From Diabrotica undecimpunctata (taxonomy: Eukaryota; Arthropoda; Insecta; Coleoptera; Chrysomelidae): DNA of 64,000 nt. Below are positions 32,930 through 44,722 of the stretch, piece by piece. The notes below the pieces were generated by a model. The model saw only the letters and a program-made list of their open reading frames with translations, was not told the origin of the DNA and searched no databases. The translations under genes and the position numbers were made by a program. Every line of letters starts with the position of its first letter. The stretch's first letter is position 1. The stretch covers positions 119,801,461-119,865,460 of the forward strand of contig NC_092803.1 of NCBI RefSeq assembly GCF_040954645.1, in the 5' to 3' direction.

Positions 32930-33600
32930 TCTACCCACATCGGGGCTTGTTGGGTAGTCAACATTCAGAGGTTCCCGGAGTTTACACACCGCACCGGGGC
33001 GAATCTTCGTCAAAATTTATGACGGATGGATGAAGGATTTGCCGGCAAGCTGAAAGTACTGAACTAGACCTCATCGTCTCATAAAAACGGACTTCAAACT
33101 TCTGTATTTCGGGGGCTTACCAGCATCTCTAGACCTCTCTGGTGTGGTCAATAAACTATCAGTTTACAGGCTTAGAAATAAACATAGTGGCCGAAGCATG
33201 TGATCATGGGCTAAAATTTAGCACTTCTAAGATGAAACTTGTGGTTGTTATCAAAACGTAGTTACAACCAATGAGTATTAGAGTGTACGGAATAAAGTAA
33301 GAAAAAGTCAACAAATGACCTATTTGGGCGGCAACGTTAATGATAACTGGGATATGAGGTAAGAAATAAAAAACGCATTGAAAAAGCCAGAGCCGCCTTC
33401 TATAAACCAACGAAAATTCTCAGTAATAGAGATAAGCTGCCACATTGCTATATAACATGGAGAGCTGGACTGTTACAAAGACACAAATGAAAAAGTTAAA
33501 AGCTTTTGAGATGTGGATGTAACGACCAATATTACGGATGGTTAATCAAATAAGAAATGAATAGTTTTACAACCCTTGAAAAAGAGAAAATTATATTTTT
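32930..33600 (+). pseudogene. LINE reverse transcriptase C-terminal remnant
   Basis: Broken frames contain a helical EINIVAEACDHGLKFSTSKM segment followed by the palm/thumb motif YLGGNVNDNWDM near 33320-33355. EIKNALKKARAAF-like residues then lead to the typical MESWTVTKTQMKKLKAFEMW block near 33455-33520 (usual form YG-E-WTLTK---KKLEAFEMW). This is the C-terminal half of a LINE polymerase ORF, close to RTE-like families. Catalytic box not recovered. Confidence 0.65.
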
Positions 33601-33639
33601 AACATTGTTGAATTTGCTGTCTATAGTTTAGTCCAGAAT

Positions 33640-34080
33640 AACTTCTAAACCTCATTCTGTATATTTCTGTATGAGTTTTAGTGTCCTATACTTTAGATTC
33701 TACCTTGCTATTTTATTCTTGCGCCAACACAATCTGGTCATCTTCATAACACAAATCATCTATAGGTATATCTTAAAACGTATGGGGGACAGCTAGCATC
33801 CTTGTGTTAACCCTTTCGCAGATGTGAAATCTTGCATTATTCCATCGCCAACTTATATTTTCGCTTTGGTAAGGAGATATAGGTTTTAAATTATCTCAAT
33901 ATTTCCGGAATACTGTTGTAGGAATTTTTTAGGTCCACATAGAGCAGGTGAACTTCTTGATCAAATGCTGTCTTTTTCTCAACCACTTGGCTTACACGGA
34001 AAATGTGATCTGTTGTGGACCTTCCTACTATTAAGCCTGCGTGTTCTTCGACTTCCATATTTTCACACTTCCCTTTAAAC
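33640..34080 (-). pseudogene. RTE-like LINE reverse transcriptase fragment
   Basis: On the minus strand, about 34060-33900 reads AGLIVGRSTTDHIFRVSQVV then EKKTAFDQEVHLLYVDLKKF, the QAGFR-GRSTTD-IF ... VHL-FVDFKKAYD motifs of RTE-type elements. About 33880-33770 continues with GLTQGCLPSP-RFKIYL, the LRQGD-LSP-LFNI motif. A short fragment with stops. Confidence 0.65.
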
Positions 34081-34084
34081 CGAT

Positions 34085-34380
34085 CATAAAATATCTTATG
34101 AATTCATATTTAACAGGTCACGTTTAGTTACAAATCACCTATTCAAAATAGGGATAATGGAACATCCTTACTGTGAATGTGGTCAATTAGCAGATCTACA
34201 TCATGTGATTCTTGAATATCCTATTAAAACTGTGTAAAATTTTTTTAACTGGCTAAAAATAGGTGCCCAACACATATATATCTTTTGTTCAACGCTTCTT
34301 TATGACGCGCAGGTGCAGTTAATTGTTATTAAACGCTTAAAACATTTCTTGAAAATTCACATTCACAAAATAAAGTTTTG
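34085..34380 (+). pseudogene. LINE RNase H C-terminal fragment
   Basis: Translation reads RLVTNHLFKIGIMEHPYCEC then GQLADLHHVILEYP, the zinc-knuckle-like region at the end of I/jockey LINE ORF2 (L-RLGL---P-C-CG----DL-HILF-C). Stops follow. It lies between the RTE-like fragment and the pogo element. Confidence 0.55.
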
Positions 34381-34426
34381 GGAAAAGGGAAATATTAAAC
34401 GAATGGATAAAGTAAATAAATATATA

Positions 34427-34855
34427 ATGGGGGATAGATGGGATAGTTGATTCCGGTGGGATACGTGATCTCCATTAAAATTTGGTGCCCAATGATATCC
34501 TATTACTCTTCTGTTGACCCACTTGGGTAGAGGCCATACTGTGTACTTTGTTTTGACAAATGGCTGCTACTTCAGAACACGCTTGACATTTTAATCAAGA
34601 TTATTCTATTTTGTGACATTGAAAGTTTATTTTACGCGTGCGAGGTAAGTTTTAACAACTTTATTTTGTTTAGTTTATAATTATACTGCTCAAATAGATG
34701 AAACATTTGTACTTTTATTCACTAAATACTAAAACATTGATAATTAAATTGTAAATGTTTTTACCTAAAACTTGCACTTGTTAGAAAAATGTCATTGCAG
34801 GGATAGTTGATCCTATTAAATGGGAGATACTTGATCCCAGGATCAAGTATTCCAC
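34427..34855 (+). repeat. Repeated GGGATA-TTGATCC motifs upstream of pogo
   Basis: Motifs include gggatagttgattcc (from about 34440), gggatacgtgatctcc (about 34458), gggatagttgatcc (about 34799), gggagatacttgatccc (about 34821) and the inverted ggatcaagtattcc (about 34840). They probably mark the terminal/subterminal transposase-binding region of the pogo element. Confidence 0.6.
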
Positions 34856-34916
34856 TTTGTGTTTCTTTTAATCTCGTGTTTAATGTGATCAATTTTATTC
34901 ATGTTTATTTTTTCAG

Positions 34917-35895
34917 ATGCCACGTAAGTACTCAACTAAAATAGGAGCAACGAAAAGAGTTCCACCTGATGCAGAAAATGTTAAAGCGGCTGTAAATGCG
35001 GTAAAGAATGGAGGAAGATCCGCTAGGCAGTTCGGAATAAATGTCATGACATTCAAGAGGTTGTGCAGAAAAAAACATGATATCTCTCCCAGGCTACAAG
35101 GTGCGCCAGGTTTTTTCACTTGACTAGGAAAAAGAACTTGGTATGTTTTCGAAACATATGTCCAATGTGTATTACGGTCTTACTGTGGTGCAATTGCGCA
35201 AATTGGCATACTCCTATGCTGCAATAAATAGGATATCATATCCCCCTACCTGGGATAAAACAAAGTAAGCTGGACGCGACTGGTACCGAGGTTTTCTTGA
35301 TAGAAACCCTACGCTGTCAATAAGGACACCAGAAGCCACAAGCTTGGCACGAAGCTCAGCTTTTAATCGTCACACAGTTGGTACATTCTTTAATCAATTA
35401 ACAAATGTTTATACACGGTACCAGTTTCCTCCTGAACGTATAGGGTATATTGACGAAACTGGCCTCACTACAGTACACAAATCTGCTATATTAATTGCTG
35501 TGAAAGGGTCGAAGCAGGTGGGCAAAATTACATTTGCAGAACGAGGCGAACTAGTTACGGTATGTGCTGGCATCAATTCTGCAGAGGGTTACATGCCTTC
35601 TTACATGATATTTCCCAGAAAAAAACTGGCAGGACAGGTTTCTAAGCCATGCATCTCCTGGCATCAATGCAACAACATATCGCAGTGGATGGTTGACATG
35701 CTCTGGTTTTCGGAAGTTTTTGGAACACTTTGTTCGTTTCGCTCAGCCAAGCCTAGATCGGAAACATTTAATTGTTATGGACAACCATGCGAGCCACTGC
35801 TCATTGGAGGCTGTAAATTATGTGAGAGACAACGGCATCGTATTTCTTATAATTCCGCCGCACACCTCTCATAAGTTGCAGCCATTGGACCGCTG
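34917..35895 (+). pseudogene. pogo/Tigger-like (DDE_1) transposase
   Basis: 34917-35123 encodes MPRKYSTKIGATKRVPPDAE then AVKNGGRSARQFGINVMTFK, a psq-type helix-turn-helix like that of pogo and CENP-B-related proteins. After a stop, 35130-35350 in broken frame carries LRKLAYSYA and DWYRGFLDRNPTLSIRTPEA. 35344-35874 has the DDE_1 domain: YIDETGLTTVHKS (first Asp), then GKITFAERGELVTV. After a frame change near 35690 comes LIVMDNHASHCSLEAV (second Asp) and IPPHTSHKLQPLDR (third motif). The reading ends at a TGA at 35896. Only a few lesions, but the C-terminus is missing. Confidence 0.85.
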
Positions 35896-35899
35896 AACC

Positions 35900-36705
35900 A
35901 ACGTTGTCTGGGGCCCTAAAACCTTGCACTCCAACATTGGATATAATGTCTGTGAAACATGCTTGATAATAAGTTACCCAAAGTTTTATTTCGGAAGATG
36001 CTTTTCTGGGCCATCTTTAATTTCGTTAACTAACATGTAAAACATTCCTTAACTTTTTCATTCATTTACTATAGGATGTATCCAGACCTGCGTTTCTTCT
36101 TCTTCTTTGATTTAATATGAAGTAAACTTGCATTAGGAAAAACATCGTCGTCACTTTCACTAGATGATTCTAAAGACATCATCATACCATTCTACGGACA
36201 AAACTCGACTAAATTTGACAACAACGAATACAATGGCAAAACTACTGCCACCGTTAAACCGCCTCATGTGTTTTAAGCCGCGCGGCAGCCGACGAGGCGC
36301 AGGCGCGGCGCAAGCCGCCCTGTTTAACCTTGCTCGGCAGTTGACCCTGAGAGAAAAAAGCTTTTACCAATGTTCTGTTTGTCCCATACTAACTCCAAAT
36401 TGTAGGTGAATAAGGAATTTTTTCTGTATTCCGCGACGATGATCTGGCCAAATATCCTAGTAGGCGGAGGCCAATAAACTAAAGAAGAAGAAGAAGCTTC
36501 ATATTTTATTTTCACCATTTTAATCATTTTTTCATTGATTTCCCTAACGTTTCATACCAATAAATTATCAAATTTTTGGTAATTTATTGACTAAAATTAT
36601 TTATTATTATGTAGTTCATGTTGTTATCATTTATCAATATAAGAATTATAATTTATAACTATTTAAACATTAATTTTTAATTATTAATATGTACTATAAC
36701 GAAAC
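35900..36705. other. Spacer with a GC-rich island
   Basis: No gene recognised. 36277-36321 is strongly GC-rich (gccgcgcggcagccgacgag, then ggcgcaggcgcggcgcaagc). Read inverted it begins cagggcggcttgcgccg, which resembles a hAT terminus, but I cannot confirm a partner. A (GAA)n run lies near 36485. Confidence 0.4.
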
Positions 36706-36719
36706 ATGTATGCTTTATA

Positions 36720-36979
36720 ATATTGTTCTGAAGCTATTTTCTTGTGGCATTTTAAATTAATTACTATTTAAATGGGAATAAGCCACAATTAAACGTTAAA
36801 ATACGTTTATTGGCGTTTCAATTTCCACTTCGGAAATCGTTCTCAAAATACAAACATTTTGTTTTTATTTTGTTTTAAAATGTTTGTATTTTGAGAACGA
36901 TTTCCGAAGTGGAAATTGAAACGCCAATAAACGTATTTTAACCTTTAATTGTGGCTTATTCCCATTTAAATAGTAATTA
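36720..36979 (-). mobile_element. 260-bp hairpin element with 14-bp TSD
   Basis: The 14-bp duplication atgtatgctttata is at 36706-36719 and 36980-36993. Arms 36757-36860 and 36877-36980 are inverted copies with one mismatch in 104 bp, around a 16-base loop, gtttttattttgtttt. Only the left side carries an additional 37-bp tail (atattgttctgaagctattt ...) beyond the arm. Read on the minus strand the tail is at the 3' end, as in the LINE-containing relative at 1959-3255. A variable-length TSD suggests LINE-type integration. Confidence 0.85.
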
Positions 36980-37084
36980 ATGTATGCTTTATATAACGTA
37001 AGTCAAGTTACGGCATTAAAATTTAGGGCTGTAAGATATAAACAGTCTGGTAATGAATGTAGTGATTTGTAATATTAAAAAAAG

Positions 37085-37620
37085 ATGTGACTAGCGCGGA
37101 GCTATATACTATGTTTTCTATATTTAAAATTTAACTATTATTAAAATTGAATAAAACAGTTTTATTATTCAACTATCCTTTCTTTTAATTTTAATATTTA
37201 TTTATTATTTAGATTTTAAACAAATTGTATTATATTCAAATAATTGAATGAATTATTGTGTTTGCTCCTAACGACACCTGTTGACGTATTAAGAAAGCAT
37301 ACGTTGTTAACTTCTGACGAAGTAATATCTAAAAATAATAATTGTATTTGTATGAAATTATTTTAAAATGAGAAGTGTGTTAAAAATTCACAGATAAAAA
37401 AAAACAGATGATTCAATATTTTTGTTATTCGGATGACATTTATGACTTTTAAATTATGAAAATCGTTGCGAATCGAATCTTTTATTTACAATTAATATTT
37501 TAATTTTTTATTTCTCATTTAATTTCTTTGTTTTGCTAATTTTTCATGTAGTTTTTAATTTAAACAATGACTAGAAACAAATATGTCTATTATTTTCCAT
37601 AGTGTCATGTGACCCTTTTG
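37085..37620. repeat. Dispersed repeat, copy C
   Basis: The most complete copy of the family seen at 13630-14045 (shared left blocks) and 20640-20850 (shared right blocks, including tttttaatttaaac and atgactagaaac). No coding content. Confidence 0.5.
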
Positions 37621-38200
37621 GTAGTCTCTAGAATCTGAATATATTTTGCATATGAATACGTTCATTAATAACGAAGACGGTGTGTACTGCTCTTTTGGTA
37701 GTCTCTCGAATCTGAATATATTCGTTATATACTCCCCTTTTATTTGGTATATCGCTCAGTTGTTTATTTTGTACTCAGCCTGAGGTCTTCTGTAAGTCAG
37801 TATAGTGCCCTATGATATCTCGTATGTCGCTATACGTTCATTATTAATGAAGATACTGTGTAGTACCCTTTTGCCAACTTGTTTTTTCTTACTTAATATA
37901 TTCGTTATTTCCTCCCGTTTTATTTGCTATGTTGCATGTTAGGATTCGTTCAGTTGTTTTTTTTTTGTATTCAGTAAGAGGCCTTCTTTAAGTCAATAAA
38001 TCAAAATTTCTCTTAGTTAAACAATTTTTATCCATAGTGGCCTATGACATCTCGTATGTAACTATACGTTCATTAATAATGAAGACACTTTATAGTGCCC
38101 TTTTGGTAGTCGCCTTGTTTGTTTTTTCTATCTTAATTTATTCGTGATGTTCTTCTCTTTCATTTAACGTATAACACGCTACAAATGGATCAATAACCAA
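37600..38200. repeat. Imperfect tandem repeats, period about 180-230 bp
   Basis: At least three units carry cgttcattaataa(c/t)gaaga near 37660, 37838 and 38067. Each is followed by a cccttttggtagtc or cccttttgcc block, then a ttcgttat/ttcgtgat block, and by cctatgayatctcgtatg before the next. Satellite-like. Confidence 0.65.
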
Positions 38201-39925
38201 GGAGATATGATGTAATGTCCTCTTAGCAATGCCTTCTTATTTCCAATGATATATCATACCTCATGATCCGACGAACTATTCTACTTTCACAACAAAATGC
38301 TCAAAAAATAAGCAGAACGAACCTGAGCATTTTCTTAATTTTATTTAATTGTTATTTAATTTTACGTAGTTCTGTTTAACTTGGTTTAATTTTATTTATT
38401 TCTATTTACCTTTATTTAATTCTTATTAAATATCTTACTAAATACCTTATTTAGTTTTTATTTTATTTTATTTTGGGTAAAGTGTTGACATTTATTAAAC
38501 GCTATTTGATTTTTATAGCAAGTGTATGTTTATCTTACCCAATGAAATAAATAAATATATATTAAACGTCATTATCTTACCTTACAATTTTATTATAGTA
38601 ACATATATTTTTAGCAATTTTGCGAAAAAATTAATTACTGTGAAGTAGTAAAATTTCTGATTAAAAATATTTGAATCATCAATTTTTAGAATAAATTAGC
38701 AATAAATCAACCGTATCATTTAAAGAACAAAATATGATTGAAATTTTAAATGTTGGTAATCCAGAATTCTTTCCTAGGTGGCGTCGTTGCCTTACTGGAC
38801 AAACGATGTAACTTGTCATCATAGCCTTTTATATAGCTACATATCGTTGCTACTGGTTGCCTGCTATAATGATTCAAACTCATAGTCTCCCAACGCTTTT
38901 ACCTTTGTTGAGAGTATGCGCTGAGAAACTTTCAACTTTTATAAATTAGAGAAGTTCTGGCGTTCAGGGGCTCTTGCTTTATGTGTGACATCACATCGTC
39001 AGATGCTTTAAACAAACTAAGTTACCTCTAACAACGTTGAATAATTTGAAAAGCATTTCAGAGTAATTCTCAATTTACATATTATTTGTTTAAAATCCAT
39101 ACCTTAAAAACATACCGGTACAAAAAAAATCAAAAAATTTTAATTACTTCCTCAATTTAAGAGATTTTGCTTAATTATATCCGTGACACCCCCTTAGCTA
39201 TCTACGTCCTTGACTGCGTTTAATTCATGGGAAGCAGTTGCTGATAGAGTCAGATTACCGATTTTTTCCGGAATGGAGGAAAAAACTTCGAAGGCAATAA
39301 AAACTTTATTCACTTGTTTATGAAATCCAACACCATGTTTATTTCATGACTAAATATTTTAATTGTGAAGGGTTTGTTCTCATGCATATTTATAAACAAT
39401 TAAATTCACTTTAGTTGGAGTTTAATGTTTATTTACTAATCTTTACAGGTTTTTAATGCACTTTAACGAACTGGACTATTAAAAAATGGAAAAGTTACGA
39501 TTAACTTGAATTAGTTCGATCGTTTTCTTGGTATTTTTCAGGTAGATTAACTTAGAAATAATTGAGATCAATCGGTTTTGATTATTAAATAATGATTAAA
39601 CAACGACTGTAATGATAACTCTAAAAATAATAGATAGAATTAAACTAAACTTCATAGGTCTTCCATAATAAAATAGTATTCTAATATCTTACAAAATGTC
39701 AACTAACAAAACAGATGAATACAGTAATACAGAAAAGTCCCAGAGTCCTAGAAAAATCACACGAGTCTCGCGAAATAAACTACAATAGACTTTACATAAA
39801 TACGAGTGTATTATTTAACATCTACTATTGTTAATAATTATCGGTGAGCTGCCATCGCCCCTAAAATGGTCTAACCGTTACCATAGTGTTCTGTTAAGAC
39901 TAAATTTAAAATTTTCTTATGTTTT
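38200..39925. other. AT-rich spacer without recognised gene
   Basis: Includes a TTTAATT-rich stretch (38320-38480). No protein family recognised. Confidence 0.4.
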
Positions 39926-39929
39926 TGAG

Positions 39930-40150
39930 ATCTCTGAACAAGAATCTTCAAGAAAACAGGCTGCAGAAAAAACTGTGGCATGCAAGACTGTAGCGGATGA
40001 CTTATTGGGAGATCTAGAAACCGACGAGGATGATGTGAATGAGGACGCAAGAAATCTTATTGGCAGTCGATCGTGAAGGAGACTACAGACCGTAATGAAT
40101 GGAGAGGTTGGCTGAGAGAGGCCAGGGATCAAATTGGACTGTAGATTCAT
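39930..40150 (+). pseudogene. LINE ORF2 extreme C-terminus
   Basis: Broken frames give a degraded basic segment, then ETTDRNEWRGWLREARDQIG, which matches the common LINE ending with DR-EWR-LVREAR in RTE/R1-like elements. Short and dead. Confidence 0.45.
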
Positions 40151-40479
40151 AGGATGGATGGAACATGAATCTAGAATATGTTTGCTCTAAAATTGGAGGA
40201 AAATTATCAAAAATAATTTTAAAAAGTTATTTAAAGTATTTAAAGTTTAGCATTGTATCTTTTGTAATTGTTTATTCTTTCAAATTTTGACACAATATTT
40301 TATGGAATACTTTTAATAAAAGTAGATTCCAAATATTTCGGAAGCAATTTTTCCCTTAATAGCCAACATGTGGGTTTGAGCATTGATGTGGATAGTACTC
40401 GGGTCTCGAAGTTGTTGACGATACATTCGTCATTTAGCCCCATGGCAGGGATGCTTTGGTATCTTTTCAAACCCATCTG

Positions 40480-41045
40480 AATGGTATACATCCTAGTATC
40501 CAGTTAATGATGGAGATGAAAACTGATTCATCTCCCACTCAATCTCAACCCAAAGACTCAGACCCTCATCATATGAAAGCTTTATTTCCTTACATCAAAG
40601 GTGTTACTGACAAAATCGATAAAATTCTTAAATCAAGAGGAATAAAGACAATATTTACCCCCAACAAAAACTTTCATCTCTTGTCCGATTAATCGAAGAC
40701 AACATTCCAAATGAACAACACGGAATTTATAAAAAATTTTGTGCAGACTGCCTCCGATTCTATATATGCCAAACAAATCGTAGAATCAAAAATATGATTT
40801 ATGAACATTCCATTTCTGTTCGCAATTTCGATTCAATTTCAGCTCTATTATAGGTCAACACCATCTTACTATAGGTCTCAAAATTAATTTTGAAAACTTC
40901 AGAACCATATCCCTCATCTGCTTCTATAAACCAGTAATTATCCGAGAAGCCATATAAACTGAAAGAAGGCCCAATTGTCTCAATAAAAGAAATGACGGCA
41001 TATGGTTACCTTCGAAGACCTTTGATAAAGAAAATATCGTCCGCT
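40480..41045 (+). pseudogene. Penelope-like element fragment, second type
   Basis: The open part (40456-40692) encodes ALFPYIKGVTDKIDKILKSR then GIKTIFTP, the PLE connector between reverse transcriptase and nuclease (PYI-G-TDKI-R-L----I-T-FTP). Out of frame after 40690 it continues GIYKKFCADCLRFYICQTNR then EHSISVRN, the GIY-YIG domain with the GIYK and YICQT strands; the usual YIG is YIC here. It fades near 41040 in a REAI-EI-K-PN-like tail. Different in sequence from the PLE relics at 5266 and 7698. Confidence 0.7.
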
Positions 41046-41383
41046 TCACCCGCCAATCAAAATCTCACTGTCAGTAATGTTAGCCACCATAATCCCCAGG
41101 CCAAACTTCACCTAAACCACGTCACCATAGACGGTATAAATAAACTGTCTTCTCATTCCAGCAGCAGTAATGCATTGGTTAGTGATCAGTGTAGTAGTAT
41201 CTGGAAGTTCAAGAGACTGAGACGTCGGAAACTCTGCAGAAGACACCAAAGAGGATGTCGAAAACTCGGCGCAATGATAATCGAGGCGGTTCAACCTGGA
41301 AGACTGTTGAGTTTAATATTAATTCTTGTAATAGTAATAATCTTAGCTCTAGTTTTAATTGTACTAACCGCGGAAACCTTTCG

Positions 41384-42801
<1,418 letters not shown>

Positions 42802-42812
42802 GCTCCCCTTAT
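42802..42812 (-). promoter_or_regulatory. Polypurine tract
   Basis: Minus-strand aataaggggagc lies immediately before the 3' LTR. This is the expected primer for plus-strand DNA synthesis. Confidence 0.75.
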
Positions 42813-42873
42813 TAGTGAAAAGTCAATGCCATTGCTTTGACTTTTACAGAGTAATTGGTGTTTCTGCTTCGCT

Positions 42874-44707
42874 TTATTGTTGGACATTGGGTCTTCTTCT
42901 GAAGGAGGCTAAGCCCTGAAGTTTCTGTCTAATGGAATTTCTGCGTGGTAATGAAGTTGGACGCTGATCCTGGGACAAGGAGATTGCAATTTTTGGGAAT
43001 ATTTTGGTTCGGTATTTGCAGAAAAGGTATAAGATAACTAGGATAATAATCAGGGATAAGGTTGATATAGTGAATAAGGGTAGATGTTCCTCAATGAATG
43101 ATTGGCTCATAATATGGTCCAGTTCTTCTGAATATTGGTCCAATTTGTGTTGTGCAATATTTAAGTCATCTACGTTGATCTTACTGAGTTTTAGTGGTTT
43201 CAATTTTGATAGGTGACTCTTTGTCTCAAAATGGTCACAGCATCTGTAGGGTACGTTAACTGGGTGACTTCTATACGTGATATTTGTATATTTCTCAATT
43301 TGGTCTCTAGCATGAATTCTGGTACTGCCGATGAATGCAATACATTCGGGAATTAATCTTAAGATTGAATTTGTTTTGATTATTTGTGTAGTGACGTCTT
43401 TTCTTGCACATTTGATTGTTACTGGTAATGGATCGGAAATGGTTAGTAACCATAAATTTCGGTCAATTTCTTGTACATTGTAACCTTGTGCCAAAAGCAT
43501 GGACATCTGGCAAGTTTTTGGTAAGTTGCTGAGAGGTTTCAAAAGCTGGGCTTCACATATAGCATCTGTGTCTATGGGATACGGAAGAATGTCTGTACAC
43601 ATTCTTTGGTTTTGACTGATTTGTTTGCATTTTTCGGTGTCCATGGGTAAAACATATGAAATTGAATCATCATCTCGCGCTATGTATTTATGAACAGTTG
43701 AAAGTAAATGATGAAAACCAGTTTGATTATCTAATATTGGTATTGAATATAATTGATACAAGGTGAATATTTCGGGATCAACTAACGGAATTTCGAGAAC
43801 GAAAACAATTTTTGAATCAAGCTGATAAGCTTGCAGTTTTATTATGTCAATATACTGAGCTATATTTGACATATAAGTGGGTAGAGGCAATACGTTATTT
43901 TGTAATGACTGTGAGATTTCTTTTAATGCGTCCATTAAGTCTATGGGCGAAATAATAGAACTATGTAGAATTTGCAGGCGAGAGAATGTGATAGAATTTA
44001 GTATATCATTTAAATAATTTTCTAAAAATACGTAGCTTTCCATTAAGGACTCACATAAATCTAGTATTTGTAATTGTGCTTGGTAAAAGGAGATGTCATT
44101 ATTAATGTCCAGAAGTGTAGTCTCGATAGTTTTTAAGTCTTTGTTAAAAGTTTCTTCGTCTATTTGCAATTTTTGAATTGTAGTGTTGAAAGTTCTTATA
44201 ACTGAAGTGGTAAGAGATATTTGATTTTTTAGGAGATTTTCAATTTGAGTTTCATCGGAATTTATCTTATTTATACATTTATTAAAGTATTCACCGTCAG
44301 AGGCATCTAAATTTCCAGTAATAGATTTCCAGATTGTTCCAATACCATTTACTAAACCGCGTTTTAGGCGTTTATTATAAGGTACTGTGTCAGAGGTTAT
44401 TTCTTTATATTTTAAGTTAACGGAGTTTGAGATTTGTTTTAGCAGACTAACATGTGTCTGTACTTCGGCTTGAAAGGCAAGTTTTCTCGGTGTATCCACG
44501 TTAATAAATTTTTCTAATAGGGTTTCTAAAATTCTGTCATTGTTGGATATTGTAGTTTTGATAGGGAATAATTCTTTGTAAACAAGTAAAGTCCATTTGT
44601 CGTTAGATATTCGTATAGTTCCTTTTTCATGAAAAAATATTCCAATTGTGTTATTAATTGGAGTGAGGAGAATTTGGGATTGGGCGATAGAAAGGAGTCC
44701 ATAGAAT
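42874..44707 (-). CDS. env: Errantivirus envelope glycoprotein (Env, F-like)
   Basis: Membrane fusion glycoprotein of errantiviruses, related to baculovirus F proteins. The frame is open from a 3' splice site at 44708 to the stop at 42874. The strong family match begins after about 70 codons, with the part from 44499 being 541 codons. Visible features, numbered from 44499: a furin-type site RLKR at residues 44-47, followed by GLVNGIGTIWKSITGNLDAS, the fusion-peptide region of this family; a long helical segment; scattered cysteines (CKQISQNQRMC, CARKD, YRCCDHF); and a membrane anchor, LFTISTLSLIIILVILYLFC, at about 475-494 with a basic 45-residue cytoplasmic tail. No ATG lies at the frame start, so the initiator must come from an upstream exon by splicing. 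The short hydrophobic start (FYGLLSIAQS) may be part of a signal peptide. Frame intact. Confidence 0.88.
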
Positions 44708-44722
44708 CTGTAAAGGAAAATT
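44708..44722 (-). promoter_or_regulatory. 3' splice site for env mRNA
   Basis: Minus-strand ttttcctttacag ends at 44708, just downstream of the pol stop at 44721. A pyrimidine tract followed by AG, opening the env frame immediately, fits the spliced env messenger of errantiviruses. Donor not located. Confidence 0.6.

Noticed and set aside
37600..38200. CRISPR array
   Set aside because: Repeats are imperfect and 180-230 bp apart, and the sequence is clearly from an animal genome.
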